Assembly: GCA_964007475.1 (NCBI GenBank)
Contig: OZ023275.1
Coordinates: forward strand, 5,208,001 to 5,272,000
Direction: 5' to 3'
From: Hybos culiciformis
Taxonomy: Eukaryota; Arthropoda; Insecta; Diptera; Hybotidae
DNA: 64,000 bases
The position numbers and the translations under genes are program-made. Position 1 is the stretch's first letter; every line of letters starts with the position of its first letter. Below the pieces are notes generated by a model, which was given only the letters and a program-made list of their open reading frames with translations, was not told the origin of the DNA and did not search any database. Shown one piece after another: positions 51,679 through 64,000 of the stretch.

Positions 51679-53119
51679 GTATATTATATCTTTATGAATA
51701 ATTGTTTGATATGATAAAATCACGTACTAGATGACTTGTGACTAAGTACTCACTAAGATTTTAATTTTCTTGTCTTAAAATGGGAATGATTCTTTTAGCA
51801 AATCACTAAACTACTTTTACTGAGATCTACTACTTTTATCGACATCTCATACTGTTCGTCAAAACAATAATAATTAAAAATGTTCATTACTATAATATTT
51901 ACTTCTGTCTGAACAAATTCAGAAAAATAAATGAAACATTTTAAATTGTTTCTTTCCAGTTACCCTATCAAGAAAAAACAATTTTATTAAACGACTGTAG
52001 TTTTAAAGAAAAAATTATTTTTACATTTTGCATAAACAAAATTGTTTTAATATTCTTGATTACAACTGCTTTTCTATAAATATATTAGGTATATATATGT
52101 ATGTCGAGGTATATGTTATGAGAACTCAACAAAGATAACAACATAGTCAAAGTCATATTTAATTCATTATAAAAATTTCTAACAAAACAATCATTTCAAT
52201 TATGTTTATTTCCCTTCACTTTTTAAATGGAAAATTAAAATTTGACCTTTTTTCGAAATTCAGCAAAATTTTTTCCAACATTTAAAACAAGAATAAACGT
52301 AAGAGCCGTATATACAACATAAAATTTTAACGAATTCTGTTCTGTTTTCCTTCGCTTGTTAATTTTCCCCATCATAGGAGAGGAAGGTCACTTTTGTCGC
52401 TTTAATTTACTTTTTTTTTTATTTATATTTTTAATTCTTTTATCCTTTTATTTTTACTTTTTTTTTTGTTCAACTTAATAAAAATGATATATTTATAAGA
52501 GTCTAAGTGTATAATGTAACGTATAAAGACTTCTTGTTGACACTTAGTTGTTTATTGTTCATAAAAAGTGTGTAATATTTTGGTTTATAATTCATGTGTA
52601 TCACTTTTGTCTATTAACTAAGTACTAAGTACTAATTTCGTACCTACAATTAACAATATTATTGTGCTATTGTACATTGTAAGTTGGCCGGCTCTTGACT
52701 GTCTTGGAAAATTTCTCTTTGTTTTCAAAACACATTGAGGCCAGCTTATAAAATTAGTGATTTCATACTTCAATTTACTTTAATTGTTACTATTTGTGTT
52801 CATTCATATTTATTACCAGAAATAATTTTACATAATTAATTTCCTATTCAAGTTTTAAATGAATTGAATAGAAATAATGCTGAAAAATAAGATTTTATAT
52901 ATAACTATTTAAAAAAAATTACAACTTGACAAATTATGTTATAGAAAATTAAATATTTTGGATATTTCACGCTAATGCGTTTCTTCATGAATTCTTCAGT
53001 AAATCTAGTACTAACTTAATGTTGAAAAAATAAAATATACAACACCATTTCTATGTAAAATACTTTGGAACAATATTATATATAAATTTTCATCTAAATC
53101 AACTTTCTTGCCGCAATTC

Positions 53120-53335
53120 TGTCTTTTAGATATTTCAGATTCTTTTAATCTACATCTATATACCAATTTTCATCGATGATTTGTCTACCAATTCTTTAGC
53201 TGAGGTTAAGGTAAACGAAGTTGCAGATATATATATCAGCATTAATAAGGATTTTAATGTGAGACAGACGGACAACGGACAGAAAATGAAAACATATAGT
53301 CTGTTTCATAATTGTTGATGGATACCGGGGCTAAG
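53120..53335 (+). repeat. GACAGAC-rich dispersed repeat, copy 2
   Basis: A degraded stretch with TATACCAATTTTCATCGATG and TTAGCTGAGGTTAAGG leads into GAGACAGACGGACAACGGAC (53261-53280), then ACAGAAAATGAAAAC and ATAATTGTTGATG, like copy 1. This resembles the 'accompanying' non-coding DNA that ends in GACAGACGGACA tracts in many insect repeats. It is non-coding here. Confidence 0.45.
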
Positions 53336-56300
53336 CAAAATAAAACAAAATATTTTTTAAAAATAAAATTTAATTTTCTCCTTAAATAAAGCAGACGATG
53401 AACTTAAACTATCATTAAGTATAGTAAAGGAAAAAGTTTTAGCATAATTTGCGTTGGTATGTCAAAACAAATTTATAAACTTAACAAAAAAAAAAGGCAA
53501 AACTATATACACATAAGTGTATTATATAATGTAACTATATATGGTATACATACTATGGTATAAAAATAATAATAAAAATAAAATTCTGGTAACTTTTGCC
53601 AACCAAAAAAATGTTTTTTTTTTTTTTTAGCTAATTGACCCAGAAAAAAGTTATAATATGTATTCACCAAAAATTATTTTTGTGCACACAACTTAATTTC
53701 GAAATTATAAACAGGGTATATTTTGCCCATTTCTAAGTACACACTAACATTCTATGTTAAATAAATACGGATCCTTTTTTTTTACTATACAAAATATTTA
53801 TGTCAATATTTTTTTTTTTTAATAATTTTATGCAATCAAATAACTTTCGTAGAAGCAAAAAAGAAAAAATAGTTTTTTTTATAGATAGAAATAAATAAAA
53901 ATTAAAGTCGAAACTTTTTAGAAATCGCATATTGTGGAGTTAACACTTTAAAATGGATATAGGCATACTATATTGTCCCAATTCTCAAAATTTAATTAAA
54001 TAATTTTAGAATGGAAAATTTTTGTGCATTAAGATGGATATCGAATCAGATTGTCCAACCCACAATCAATTTTTTTAACATTTCATTACATTATAAAATA
54101 ATAGAAATTAAAAACATTGTCCTCTTCATAACTCTAATTAATACTAAAACCACAAAACCAAAATCCTAAATTTTATCATTTTACAAAATATGAGATTCTT
54201 AACGCAAAACAAAATAATATGTATTAAATACGTTTATACAAAGATGATTGTGACCACACACTGCCATTTTTAAGTAAAACCAATTATAATTTGCACTTAC
54301 ATTATTATTATTATAAATAAGAAATAAGTATTTATTTATTTAATTAAGAAAATCTTTACTTTCTTGTGGATACTTTGTTTTTAATTCAATATCATAAACT
54401 AGTATTATTTCTATAAATACACTTAATACATCATTTATGCATATGAAAATATCTATTTTCTTAATGGCGTCAGCTTAGATAAAAACCATATATTAAATAT
54501 ACATAATATATATATAACCACAATTATTTTCCATCTTTAAAAAAGAATATAAAGTATATATTTTTTTTTTTTCAGATTTTTTTATGTGAAGGCAAAATAT
54601 TTTAATAATTTTTAATGTTTTTATCCCAAAAAATATAATAATAATTTTATGCAATACAATAACATTATTTTGTGATAAGGGTTGTGATGCGGGTTTAAGA
54701 ATGAAAAAAAATTAAAGTAAATTTTATAGTTGCTTAAATTTTATTTTCTATTTACAATAAAAAAATTTATTTATTAAGACACTATTACTACTAGTCAGCA
54801 ACATTAGTTATATTTTGAAATTAACATTATTATATTACTTTAGATTTTTTTATAATACGACCAAAGAAGATTAAAATATTTCATAAATAGAATTTAATTA
54901 TAATGAATATAAACTTTTTCATATAATTTATTCATATAAAGGTAAATAATAAATATATACCTATTGTATATTTTTATACAAAAAAAAGAAGCTATTTCAT
55001 AAAAATCTAATATTTAGTGCAACAATAAATTTAAGTTAATAATAATATAGTAAGTAAGTAGATAATTTATTTTTCATAAACGTAATGCCGATAACAGTTA
55101 TTAAATAAAGTAAAGTTCAAATATATACGGTCTTAAATAAAGTTGAGAAATTTTATTATTTATATAGATATAGATAGGATATACTATATTCCTGAATTAA
55201 TTCCGGAAAATCCTGTTTGGTTTATTAAACTCAAAAGTAACAAGCGAAATTATAAAAGATAATAAAATTATCTACCGACCTATCAGAAATTATACATTAA
55301 AATTTCATAAAACAAACATATTAACGCAGAGATAACAAAAAAAAAAAAAATATTAAAAGGACAATTTTAATTTCAAAATTTTTACATATGAAAATATACC
55401 ACAACTACCGGTCATTTATTAATAATAAGATAAATGGAAATTTCAATATATCACTAAACCAATTTTTTAACCACTTATAAAAAATAAATTAAAACATTTT
55501 TATTTTTACCTGGGTTTTTTTTTTTACATTCTTTGTAAAAGGTAAATTAATTTTGGTTTTACTCGTATTGAAATATGACCAAAAATAAAGAAATAAATAA
55601 CTATATGGAAAAAATTGGAGTTATGAAAATATTTAGTTCCTTTTAAGAACAGAACTATAGTACACTGTAATTATTAATTGAATAACTAGAAAAGTACAAA
55701 TTAATTTGTCAAAAACTATTAAAAATTTATATAAGTAGTCGGAAATTATGTAAAATGTTTAAATTTTTCGTAATTAAGTTAATTTCTATATTATAGCCGA
55801 GATTATAAGTTAAAAAAAAATTTTTGTTCTATTGTTAATTTTATATTAGTACCTGTTTTAAGTAAAATTAAAAATCCTAACTCTGGCATATTTATTATTT
55901 AAGCTATTGTGTAAACTACAATACTAGTTGGTATACTATTATACGAGCGAGTATTTAGTAACACTTCTGATACCATCAAATTCAGAGCTAAGTTTCACTA
56001 TTCACTTCATAATCGAATCAAGTTCGTTGACTTTATCTTTAGCATAAAAATATTTATTCATTTTTAAAGACAAATAAATAACTTTCTAGTAAAATTTATT
56101 TATATTGAAATAAAATTTAAAATAATTCAGAAATACCCATTTATTTATAATTTTTCTAAAAAGTCATAAAATAAAATAAATAAAAATAATATTACCAGAA
56201 ATTAATTAAAATAATGGATTTGCTATAAAGTATAATTATATGTAAATTCATAAAGATTTTGAAATTTATTTGATCGAATCAAAAGTCGCATAACATATTA

Positions 56301-56877
56301 AATGACATTTTGTTAACAATTATAATAAGTATTTAATTTAGGAAATTAGACAGTTAAGACTCGAGACATCTTCTAAAAGAACGATTTTAAATTAACAATA
56401 TAGTTTTCTTTTCTTTTTCAAATCTTAAATTATTTAAAGAATTAAACAATCTAATTTCAAAATATTTTTTGAAAATTTTAAATAAATATCTTATGAAAAA
56501 TTAAGATGTTTTTATTTTATTCTAAGAAGTTAAATTCATTTGCTTTCTACTAATTTTACTATAAATTTAATGCGATAATAAAATCTAGATTTCATTATAT
56601 ATATTTAGTTTACAAGCAAAATTCAGTAAGTTCATTTTTTTGTTTTTCATTTTTTTCAAAGTTAATTAAAATACAACCAGAAATCCATAACTTGGCTCAC
56701 GGAGTTTTATAAAAATCATACAGACTTTGTGATTTCTGTTTTTAAATCCACAGTGTATGAAAGTTCTTATTAGTCGAAACTTATCAATAGGATAATATAA
56801 TAAAAAAAAATTACTTAATACAAAATGAATTTTTTAATAAGTAAATATAATTATAAAAAATACATAATTATTAATTA
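53336..56877. other. A+T-rich intronic stretch next to tomosyn exon 1
   Basis: Simple A+T-rich DNA between the dispersed repeat and the tomosyn donor site. No conserved coding or element signature was recognised. Confidence 0.65.
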
Positions 56878-56883
56878 ACATAC

Positions 56884-57006
56884 CTTTCTTAATGCAAAAT
56901 GTTCAGATCTTAGAGTTTCCTGTATTTCTTGCTCTGGTTTGAATGATTGTTGCTGAACCTGTGAACGAAATCCATCAAGGACTCCCTTAAATGTGAATTT
57001 TTTCAT
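56884..57006 (-). CDS. tomosyn: tomosyn (syntaxin-binding protein 5-like), first coding exon
   Basis: This exon encodes 41 codons from an ATG at 57006 down to 56884 and is followed directly by a GTATGT donor (56883-56878), so it ends in phase 0. The peptide begins MKKFTFKGVLDGFRSQVQQQ and continues with PEQEIQETLRSEHFALRK. In animal tomosyns (STXBP5/STXBP5L) the N-terminus has the same layout: a basic start with a VLDGL/F motif, a glutamine-rich linker, then EIQETLxSEHF just before the WD40 beta-propellers. Tomosyn is a large cytosolic protein with two N-terminal seven-bladed propellers and a C-terminal R-SNARE coiled coil. It binds syntaxin and SNAP-25 and restrains synaptic and secretory vesicle priming. 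Only the N-terminal leader is in this window; the propellers and SNARE motif must lie beyond position 1. The start has A at -3. The exon's balanced base composition contrasts with the surrounding A+T-rich DNA. Family identity is from recall of conserved residues, not a search. Confidence 0.9.
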
Positions 57007-58283
57007 GATTATTATTTTATAATATAGTTTTTTTTTTTTTTAACAACTAAAACACCAATTAATTTTCACTTATAAAAAAAAAACAAAAAAAAAACAGAAA
57101 AAACTAAGAAATAATAATTTTTTGATATAAGTTTTCTAATGTAAATACATAGGTATATATATAAAATATATTAAATTATATATATATATGATTTTTTTTT
57201 TTTTGATATTAAAAATTATTATTGAATGTTTTCGTTTTTTAATTTAATTTATTTTAATTTTTTTATTCACTAATTTTATATATATTTTAATTAAATACTT
57301 TTATTTTTTTTTTAATTAAACTACAAAAAATATCAACATGAGTTTTTTTTTAATAATTTTTTTTCTTTCTAATTTTTATTTAATTAATTATTATTTATTA
57401 TTTTTTGTGAATTTTACTAATTTTTTAACATTTTTTAAATTTTTTTATTTTTTTTTCTTTATAAATAATTAAGTGCAACAATTATTATTTTTTTTTATTG
57501 TAAAAATTTATCTGTCATTTCTTGGTTTTATTTCTTCTGTTTTATTAGTTTTGTTTACAAATTTTTTGTTAATTTTTATTTTATTATTATAGTCATTTAT
57601 TTTTTTTTAATTTATAATAACTATTTAATTTTTAATTATATCTTGTTCTTTTTTTTTTGTCTACAAAAATTATTTAAACATATTATCAATATATATATAG
57701 TTTACTACTTTATAAAACATAAAAACTAAAATATTAATTATATATTTTTATTAATATAATTAATATTCTAAAAAGTTTTACACATTTAAATATTATATAA
57801 TTGTTATTTAATTATAGTAGGGTTTTTATTTTTAAATTAAATTTTCACATTTATATAAATTTTAATTTTTTTTTTTTAACTAGGATGACTTTTTTTTTTT
57901 ATTTAATTTTATTTTCATATATAATCAATTATTCACAGTTTTATTATTATTATTTTATTTTTTTTTACATTTAAATTATTAGTAAAATTTAACGATATTA
58001 TTATTATTATTAATTTTAGTTTTTTATAACATTTACAACAATGATTAAATATATATATATATATATAATTTATAATTTATAATGATGAAAATTTAAATTT
58101 ATATTTTTTTATCTATTTTATATTAATTATTTATAAAGTAAAATGTTTATTATACATATAATGTTGATTTTTTGTTTAAACATAAAATATTCTGAAAATA
58201 GATAAAAAAAGAAAATTTATTATTAATTAATATATAATTGTATATAAAAGTAATATATTTTTATATTAAATATTTTTATTGAC
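57007..58283 (-). other. 5' UTR / promoter-proximal region of tomosyn, no other gene seen
   Basis: This interval is extremely A+T-rich, with many T-runs on the plus strand, an AT microsatellite at 58049-58067 and no credible open frame. If transcription begins near 58300 it would be a long A+T-rich 5' UTR, possibly containing an intron. I cannot fix exon borders within it. Confidence 0.35.
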
Positions 58284-58322
58284 TGTCATATTGATGACAG
58301 GGATCATCTTGTTGTGTGACCA
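58284..58322 (-). promoter_or_regulatory. candidate promoter element upstream of tomosyn
   Basis: On the minus strand TGGTCACACAAC (58322-58311) is one base off the Drosophila core-promoter 'motif 1' consensus YGGTCACACTR, which is bound by M1BP and common in broadly expressed TATA-less genes. Just downstream is a small inverted repeat TGTCAT-N4-ATGACA (58284-58299). The site is about 1.3 kb upstream of the tomosyn ATG and is a local patch of higher complexity in otherwise A+T-rich DNA. The assignment is tentative because the start site cannot be read from sequence alone. Confidence 0.25.
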
Positions 58323-61300
58323 AAAGAACTTGGAAATAAAAAAATTTTAATTTCAGCTTTACTCGAATTAAGGAAAATTTTAAAATAATACAGGAATAAT
58401 TTGGCAAAGTTAAAATCGAACACATGGCTTCTTCAAAGTATAACTACGATAAGCTTGTTAAAAATCAAAACTTATTATAACCAGGATTAAAACATTCTAA
58501 ATTATGAAAATTCGAATCTTTAAAATCTTTAAACAAGATTATTAAATTTAGTATTTAATATATATTTCTTAGTATTTAATATAATTACAGATTTAAGCAT
58601 TTCATTTTAAAATATATACTTATATCATGTTAAAGCAACATTATTTTTCACTAACATATGGTTTGATTATCTCAATTAATTTTTTTTTCATTGAATATTA
58701 CTATATTCTTAAAATATTCAAAAAAAAAAAAAATTTTCAACACGAATTTAATTAATAATATAATTTTTTTTTTTTAATTTTAAGATGCTTAAGCTGAAAT
58801 GAAGTTTTAATGAAGTAATATAATAATAATTAATTTTACCACACCGAATAAATTTAGCTACGAGGAATTGATTGAAAACTAAACAATCTGATCAAAAAGT
58901 TAAAAAAAAATTTTTTGTGGAAACTGATTTAAACAACATTGAGTAATAATTTTTTCTTAATTTTCTTAATTCGTTTTGAATTAATAATTTGAACATATTT
59001 TGCTAAATCTTAAATTTACCCCAAATGAAAACCTTATAAAATTTAAATTAAGCATGAAAACTTGTCTAAAATTTTAATTATTTTTTCATTGAAATTTTTT
59101 CCTTTTTTTTTCTAATTTAAAGGAAAAAAAAAATAACATTTAACATCACGAACCTTTTTTTTTAACATTTATACAAAAAATTGCGCCTCTTTAATCCATA
59201 TGTTTTCAAAAAAAAAAAATTCTCAGTGCTTTGTTTTACAATAAATTTACAAAAAAATTTTTGTTTTTTTTTAGGAAATTCACAAAAATTTTCTATATTT
59301 AACTTTATAAAATTTTAAATTTTTTTACAAAAATTCCATTGAAAGTTCATTCTTCAACAATTTTTTTATTTTTTTTTTATTATAATTTTTTACATCTATT
59401 TGTTCTAAATTTTTTTTACAATATAAGTTACTTAAAAATAAAAAAAAATATATTTAGTTTTCTTTTTTTCCAATTTTAATTCAAACTTTTCATTCAATGG
59501 TTCAGTTACAACTAAATTTTATTAAAAATTTCACTTTATTTTAAAGTTCATTTTAATATATACCAAAATGAGATGATATATTTATTTTTTTTCTTTAATT
59601 TTGAGCCCGATATGTACCAAAAAATGGGAAAAACTCTTGGAAAATCGAAAAATGTACCATTTTCAGAAAACAATTGTACCATATTTAGTTCAGAGTAACC
59701 AAAAGTAAATTATATATGTACAATACATGTTGTATATACAAAATTCTATGTATAAAGAATTTTTTTCCTTTTTCAATATTATTTTTTATTTTACGTTTCA
59801 AAATTATAGGAAAAATATATATATATAGGTTTTATTTTTTATTATTTTGTTGTTGGAAAAATGAAAATCCGTTTTTTTTTTTTTTTTTGAAAATATAGAT
59901 ACGTCCTAGAACGCGATGATTACTTGAATGTCCTGTGAGAAAAATTTTCATTCTGTTAAAATAGTTACTAATACAGTGATAAATAAGAAAAGCAAGTGAG
60001 TGGAAATTTCCAATGATGAAAAAAGAAAAAAAAAATCCTTTGGAATATATTAAATTTTCATGAAATCTCTCGAAAATTTTTTATTGGAATGATAATAAAA
60101 AATAATTGTAGAAAAGAAAAAAAAAATGTTTTAGCCTCAATTTAAAGTAAACAACAATCCTTAATGTGTGCATCTATTATTGACATTGAAACTTCAATAT
60201 TTTTTTGTTATAATATTTGCCTAAGAATCAAATTCCATTTTAGAGAAATTATATGCATAATCTCAAATTCAAATTTTTCTGAAGTTTTCACTAAAGTTTA
60301 TACTATGGGAAATGTTGTTTTTTTGAATAATTAAAAATTGTCTTAATTTGCGAATTATTAAATGAATACGTTTTAATAATAAAATACTTATATTATAATA
60401 AGGATTTTGATCTTATATTATGAGATGCATTTTGTTGCTTAAACTTTTATATTTAATTTGAAAATATTCTTCATTGATCAGTTCAATTTAATTAACTTTT
60501 AGTCAAATTTGTTGCGACAAATATAATGTTCGTTTTAAGGTGTCCTTTATTTAGGTTCCGTCAGTAAAATTCATGTGATTTCTTTTTGATTGTCCAAAAC
60601 TCTAAACATTATACTAAATATAACAACAAGAATAAAATTTCATGTCGGTAACTGAGAATTGACGAGGATTATTCAATGGGTAATATAATAGTGTCTGAAG
60701 AATATAAGTTATGTAAATAATAATGTCCTGAACTAATATATAGTTTCGATCTTAAAGATTTAAGTTGTTTTTCACAATTACCTATAATTTAGAAGTCCCT
60801 TGAGAAAATTACCAACGAATGTGTATATTCAGAAAAAAACTAAAGGTGATTTCCATAGAAATGTTTAAAAACCAAAAGGAAAGGTCCGTGTTCTTGTTCC
60901 TTATTTTTCAGAATAATATTTCTCTTCTTTTTTTTTTTTTTACAAAAATACCACTTCTTCTATGTGTAAAGATGTGTAAAATGGAAATTTTTATTATCGT
61001 TTGAGTGAAATTCAATGTTCCTCTAAGTAATAAGAAAAAGAAGAAAATTAAAGAAAAATGATAATAAAAAAAAACTGAAAATTTAAATAATTTTCCTATT
61101 GTTATGAAAAATTGCGATGATAAAAGAAATGTGTTTTGAAATTTTCTATTACATATGTACATACTTAAATATTATGTTTGAGAGATATATAAATATGTAT
61201 TTATCGACATTTATATGTATACGCATATGTATTTCGTAAAATATTTTATTACATTTTCTAGGAAATTATAATATTTTTCTCTGAAAAAAAAAAAAATTTA

Positions 61301-64000
61301 CGCATGCGTCCTTCGTCAATAAACAAACACATTTCCAAAACAATATTTTACTACATATTTATAATGTTAAGATTCTTTTTTTTTTGTCAATCTAAAAAAT
61401 GTGTATATTCAGAGATGAATAACATTCACTCAAGTTCAAAGCTTTTTATCTGCGCAATTTTCCAAACATTTTAAAAACAAACATAACATGTACATAATGA
61501 ATATTATGTATAACTTTTTATGTATGTATGTAATTATATATAGTTATCAAAACATAAAAATATAAATATATATAACTTTAATATGTCATGGAACAATTAA
61601 CACTCAATTCGAAGTCACAAGAAAAAAAAAATTTAAAAATTCATCGAATTTATAATAAAAAAAATTAATTATTTTGTTATTAAAAATGAGAAAAAAAAAC
61701 CGAAAATAATCGTTAAGGAAAATTTAAAAAAAATTTATTAATATTTAAGATCATCAGCATCATGGAATTTTGTTATTGGAAGTTAAAAATATATGTAAAA
61801 AATATAAGTTTCGAACTTGTATGTACCTCAGTTTTCGACTGGTCAACCTAATTTGAAGAATTATATTTCAAAAGATAGTAGTCTAAAAGAGAAGTCAATA
61901 AACGAACTATGATACGTATTTTCTGACAATTGCACTATTCAAATAGTAATATATAAATTTATACAGATGGTCTATAAGCCTTAGGCCTTAGAACATGTTT
62001 TCTAATACTTGTTGCGCTTCACATGATTTTTTTTTCTCTTCTTTTAAACAAAAGAAAAGTCCTTGAATTTTATTAAACTAACAAATACATGTCAATCATA
62101 TTACATATATCCTTATCTTAATCAAATGTTTTCCACTAGTATTCCGAGATCTACAAGGTTGGGAAATTATTTAAAAAATTCTGATTACTGAAATTCATGA
62201 GAAAAATATGAAGAAAATAATAATTATTATGATACTTAATACATAGTACAGAACAATTTATGATCCTAATGTAAAGTGACCAGATTAAAAAATTTGTATA
62301 GTGCATTAAGGGATAAGAAAAAAGACACAAAAAAATAAAAGCATTGTTAATACAAAGGTAGTTTCTACGAAACAATATCTGAAATAATATAGATTCCAAA
62401 CATTTATGTTAATTCTGAAAAAAAAACATGAGTAACATAAGATAAATAATCTATTCCATATCCTATTCAAATGAAATTTTGGTCCCTCTTCTGCATTTTC
62501 ATAAGATGTAATGTTCTATATAAATGTATATATATAAATATAACCAATATTTAATATACAATGAACTTGTAACAATTTACGTTTGAATCAGATACTATAC
62601 TATTATTTACTAGATACAGTAGTGGGTGGATATTGCTCCAATTTTTATTTTTTTATATGTGTTCAATATTTAAATTTAAAAAAAAAAGAGATGATTGATA
62701 TGAGAATTATACCCCTAAACTGTTCAGGGAAAAAGAAACAAATATATCTATTGAAAATTTTAATGTTATAGAAAAATTCCATTCATATAATATATTATAT
62801 TCCCCTATGGGTTTTCCATTTTAATATGAAAATTTTCAAAGAGAATGAGTAAAATTAATTTTTATAATTTATTATTGTTATTTGTAGAATTTCAATACAC
62901 TTATGGATATATAATAAAAGTGTATTTCCATAAAATTTACATTTGTGTATCTGTGAACTGAAAAAATATTATAATATGTGTTAAACTATTGTTGGGACCC
63001 ACCGTATAAGAACATTTAATTTATTTACGAATTTAAGAGTCTTGCGAGTAATTTTTTTAGATAGATTAACGATAAGTGTAATTTTTTGATTTTTTTTCTT
63101 TATTTTCTTAAAATATAGTATATTGCAACTTCACAATTTCGTTATTTGATTAAGAATAAGAACGTAAATGTAAATGGAATAAAAATATATTTTAATCCCG
63201 ATCTTCATCCTAAAGATTGTAAGATTTCATCTTTAATCATGCACAAACACAGAACAGTGTGCGAAAAACAGACTGGATACCAGAACTAAATTAACAGATA
63301 ACGTTCCGGTTTCAATAGTTTAGGAACTTTCAAGTTTCATCTTCGTACAAAAGCAAATTGCAATTTTTTTATGATTCTCATTTTAGAAGCATTAAATTTA
63401 CAATGCTATTTATATATAAAATAATGGGCGGATAAATAAGTTTGTCTAACGTTTAAAATTAAAATATATGAATATTAGTAATTTGATAATAATTAATATT
63501 AACTAAAAGAACAAATTTATGATCAAATCATATTAAACAATTAGAATGTTATTATTATTTATATTATTTTTTTTTTTTTTCAAAGAAGTTGATAAAATAA
63601 AAAATAAAGTGTTGAAATCCAAATAAACTTTTCATAATTATGTATATTCAACATCTAAATTAAAAACATTAACTACAAATAACCTGTTAACGGAATGAGG
63701 AAGATATGATGATGCTTTCATTATCACTTTTATCTTAATTTTAATAATAATCGTTTTATCTAATTGATAAAATCATTATTTTAATTATTAAAACTGAAAC
63801 TCACTTATTAGCTAAATACATTTTATCAATTTATGAAAAAAATAACTTCTATTTAAAAAAAAAAAATTTATTTATGAATAAATATACAATGGTTCATTAC
63901 GCGCTCATTAATTTACAAAATATTCTCGAACTTTTTGTTCAAGTCCAAGTTAAATAAAATTATCGCAGTTTAATTACGTACTATAATTCAATTTGTTTAT
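58323..64000. other. A+T-rich region upstream of tomosyn, no gene seen
   Basis: No exon, RNA gene or mobile element was recognised. A small imperfect hairpin lies at 63746-63780 (AATAATCGTTTTATC pairing with GATAAAATCATTATT). The TGTACCA heptamer is repeated three times near 59610-59680. A more complex patch at 63200-63355 has no open frame. Reading frames of 60-84 codons here are low complexity. Confidence 0.6.

Larger units (their letters stand above)
1..56883 (-). other. tomosyn: intron 1 of tomosyn (partial, runs off the left edge)
   Basis: The intron begins with the GTATGT donor just below 56884. I found no acceptor followed by sequence resembling the expected first WD40 repeat of tomosyn anywhere down to position 1, so the intron exceeds 56.8 kb. 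It is extremely A+T-rich and carries all the transposable elements listed here plus one strong recursive splice site at 24689-24697. That no exon was missed is an inference: a short exon in A+T-rich DNA could escape reading by eye, and a transcript alignment would settle it. Confidence 0.75.

Overview
The window is very A+T-rich eukaryotic DNA (by eye about four-fifths A+T), full of poly(A)/poly(T) runs, AT and AAT microsatellites and small transposable elements. It is most consistent with an insect, perhaps a fly. The only host coding sequence I can support is a single exon at 56884-57006 on the minus strand. It encodes 41 residues beginning MKKFTFKGVLDGF and containing EIQETLRSEHF. This is the conserved N-terminus of tomosyn (syntaxin-binding protein 5 family), and it ends at a clean GTATGT splice donor. 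No later tomosyn exon is recognisable at lower coordinates, so positions 1-56883 read as part of one giant first intron of more than 56.8 kb. The DNA above 57006 is the 5' UTR, promoter and upstream region.

The most interesting internal signal is at 24689-24697. On the gene's strand a long pyrimidine tract runs into CAG and is followed at once by GTAAGT. This is the textbook form of a zero-length-exon recursive splice site (ratchet point) of the kind used in very long fly introns. It lies about 32 kb downstream of exon 1. I found no other site of comparable quality.

The rest of the intron is a host for mobile DNA. At 35070-37910 lies a 5'-truncated non-LTR retrotransposon, in the same orientation as tomosyn, with an uninterrupted 865-codon ORF (partial endonuclease plus reverse transcriptase with YADD). 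Small DNA elements follow: a 305-bp hAT-like element (38421-38725), a 165-bp hairpin MITE with TA target sites (40056-40220), a 183-bp MITE with perfect arms and TA target sites (41943-42125), and another hAT-like element (51343-51678). An 829-bp foldback element with a 7-bp target duplication sits at 11070-11898. A 103-bp-arm near-perfect hairpin sits at 18477-18726, beside an unclassified GC-richer repeat (about 17860-18420). Minor items are 31-bp and 12-bp tandem arrays, a small inverted-repeat element near 25.4-25.7 kb, two related GACAGAC-rich dispersed repeats (31.5 and 53.3 kb), and a CpG-containing cruciform island near 2.95-3.1 kb.

The other short open reading frames are low-complexity, A+T-driven and unsupported. 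I found no tRNA, rRNA, CRISPR array or second host gene.
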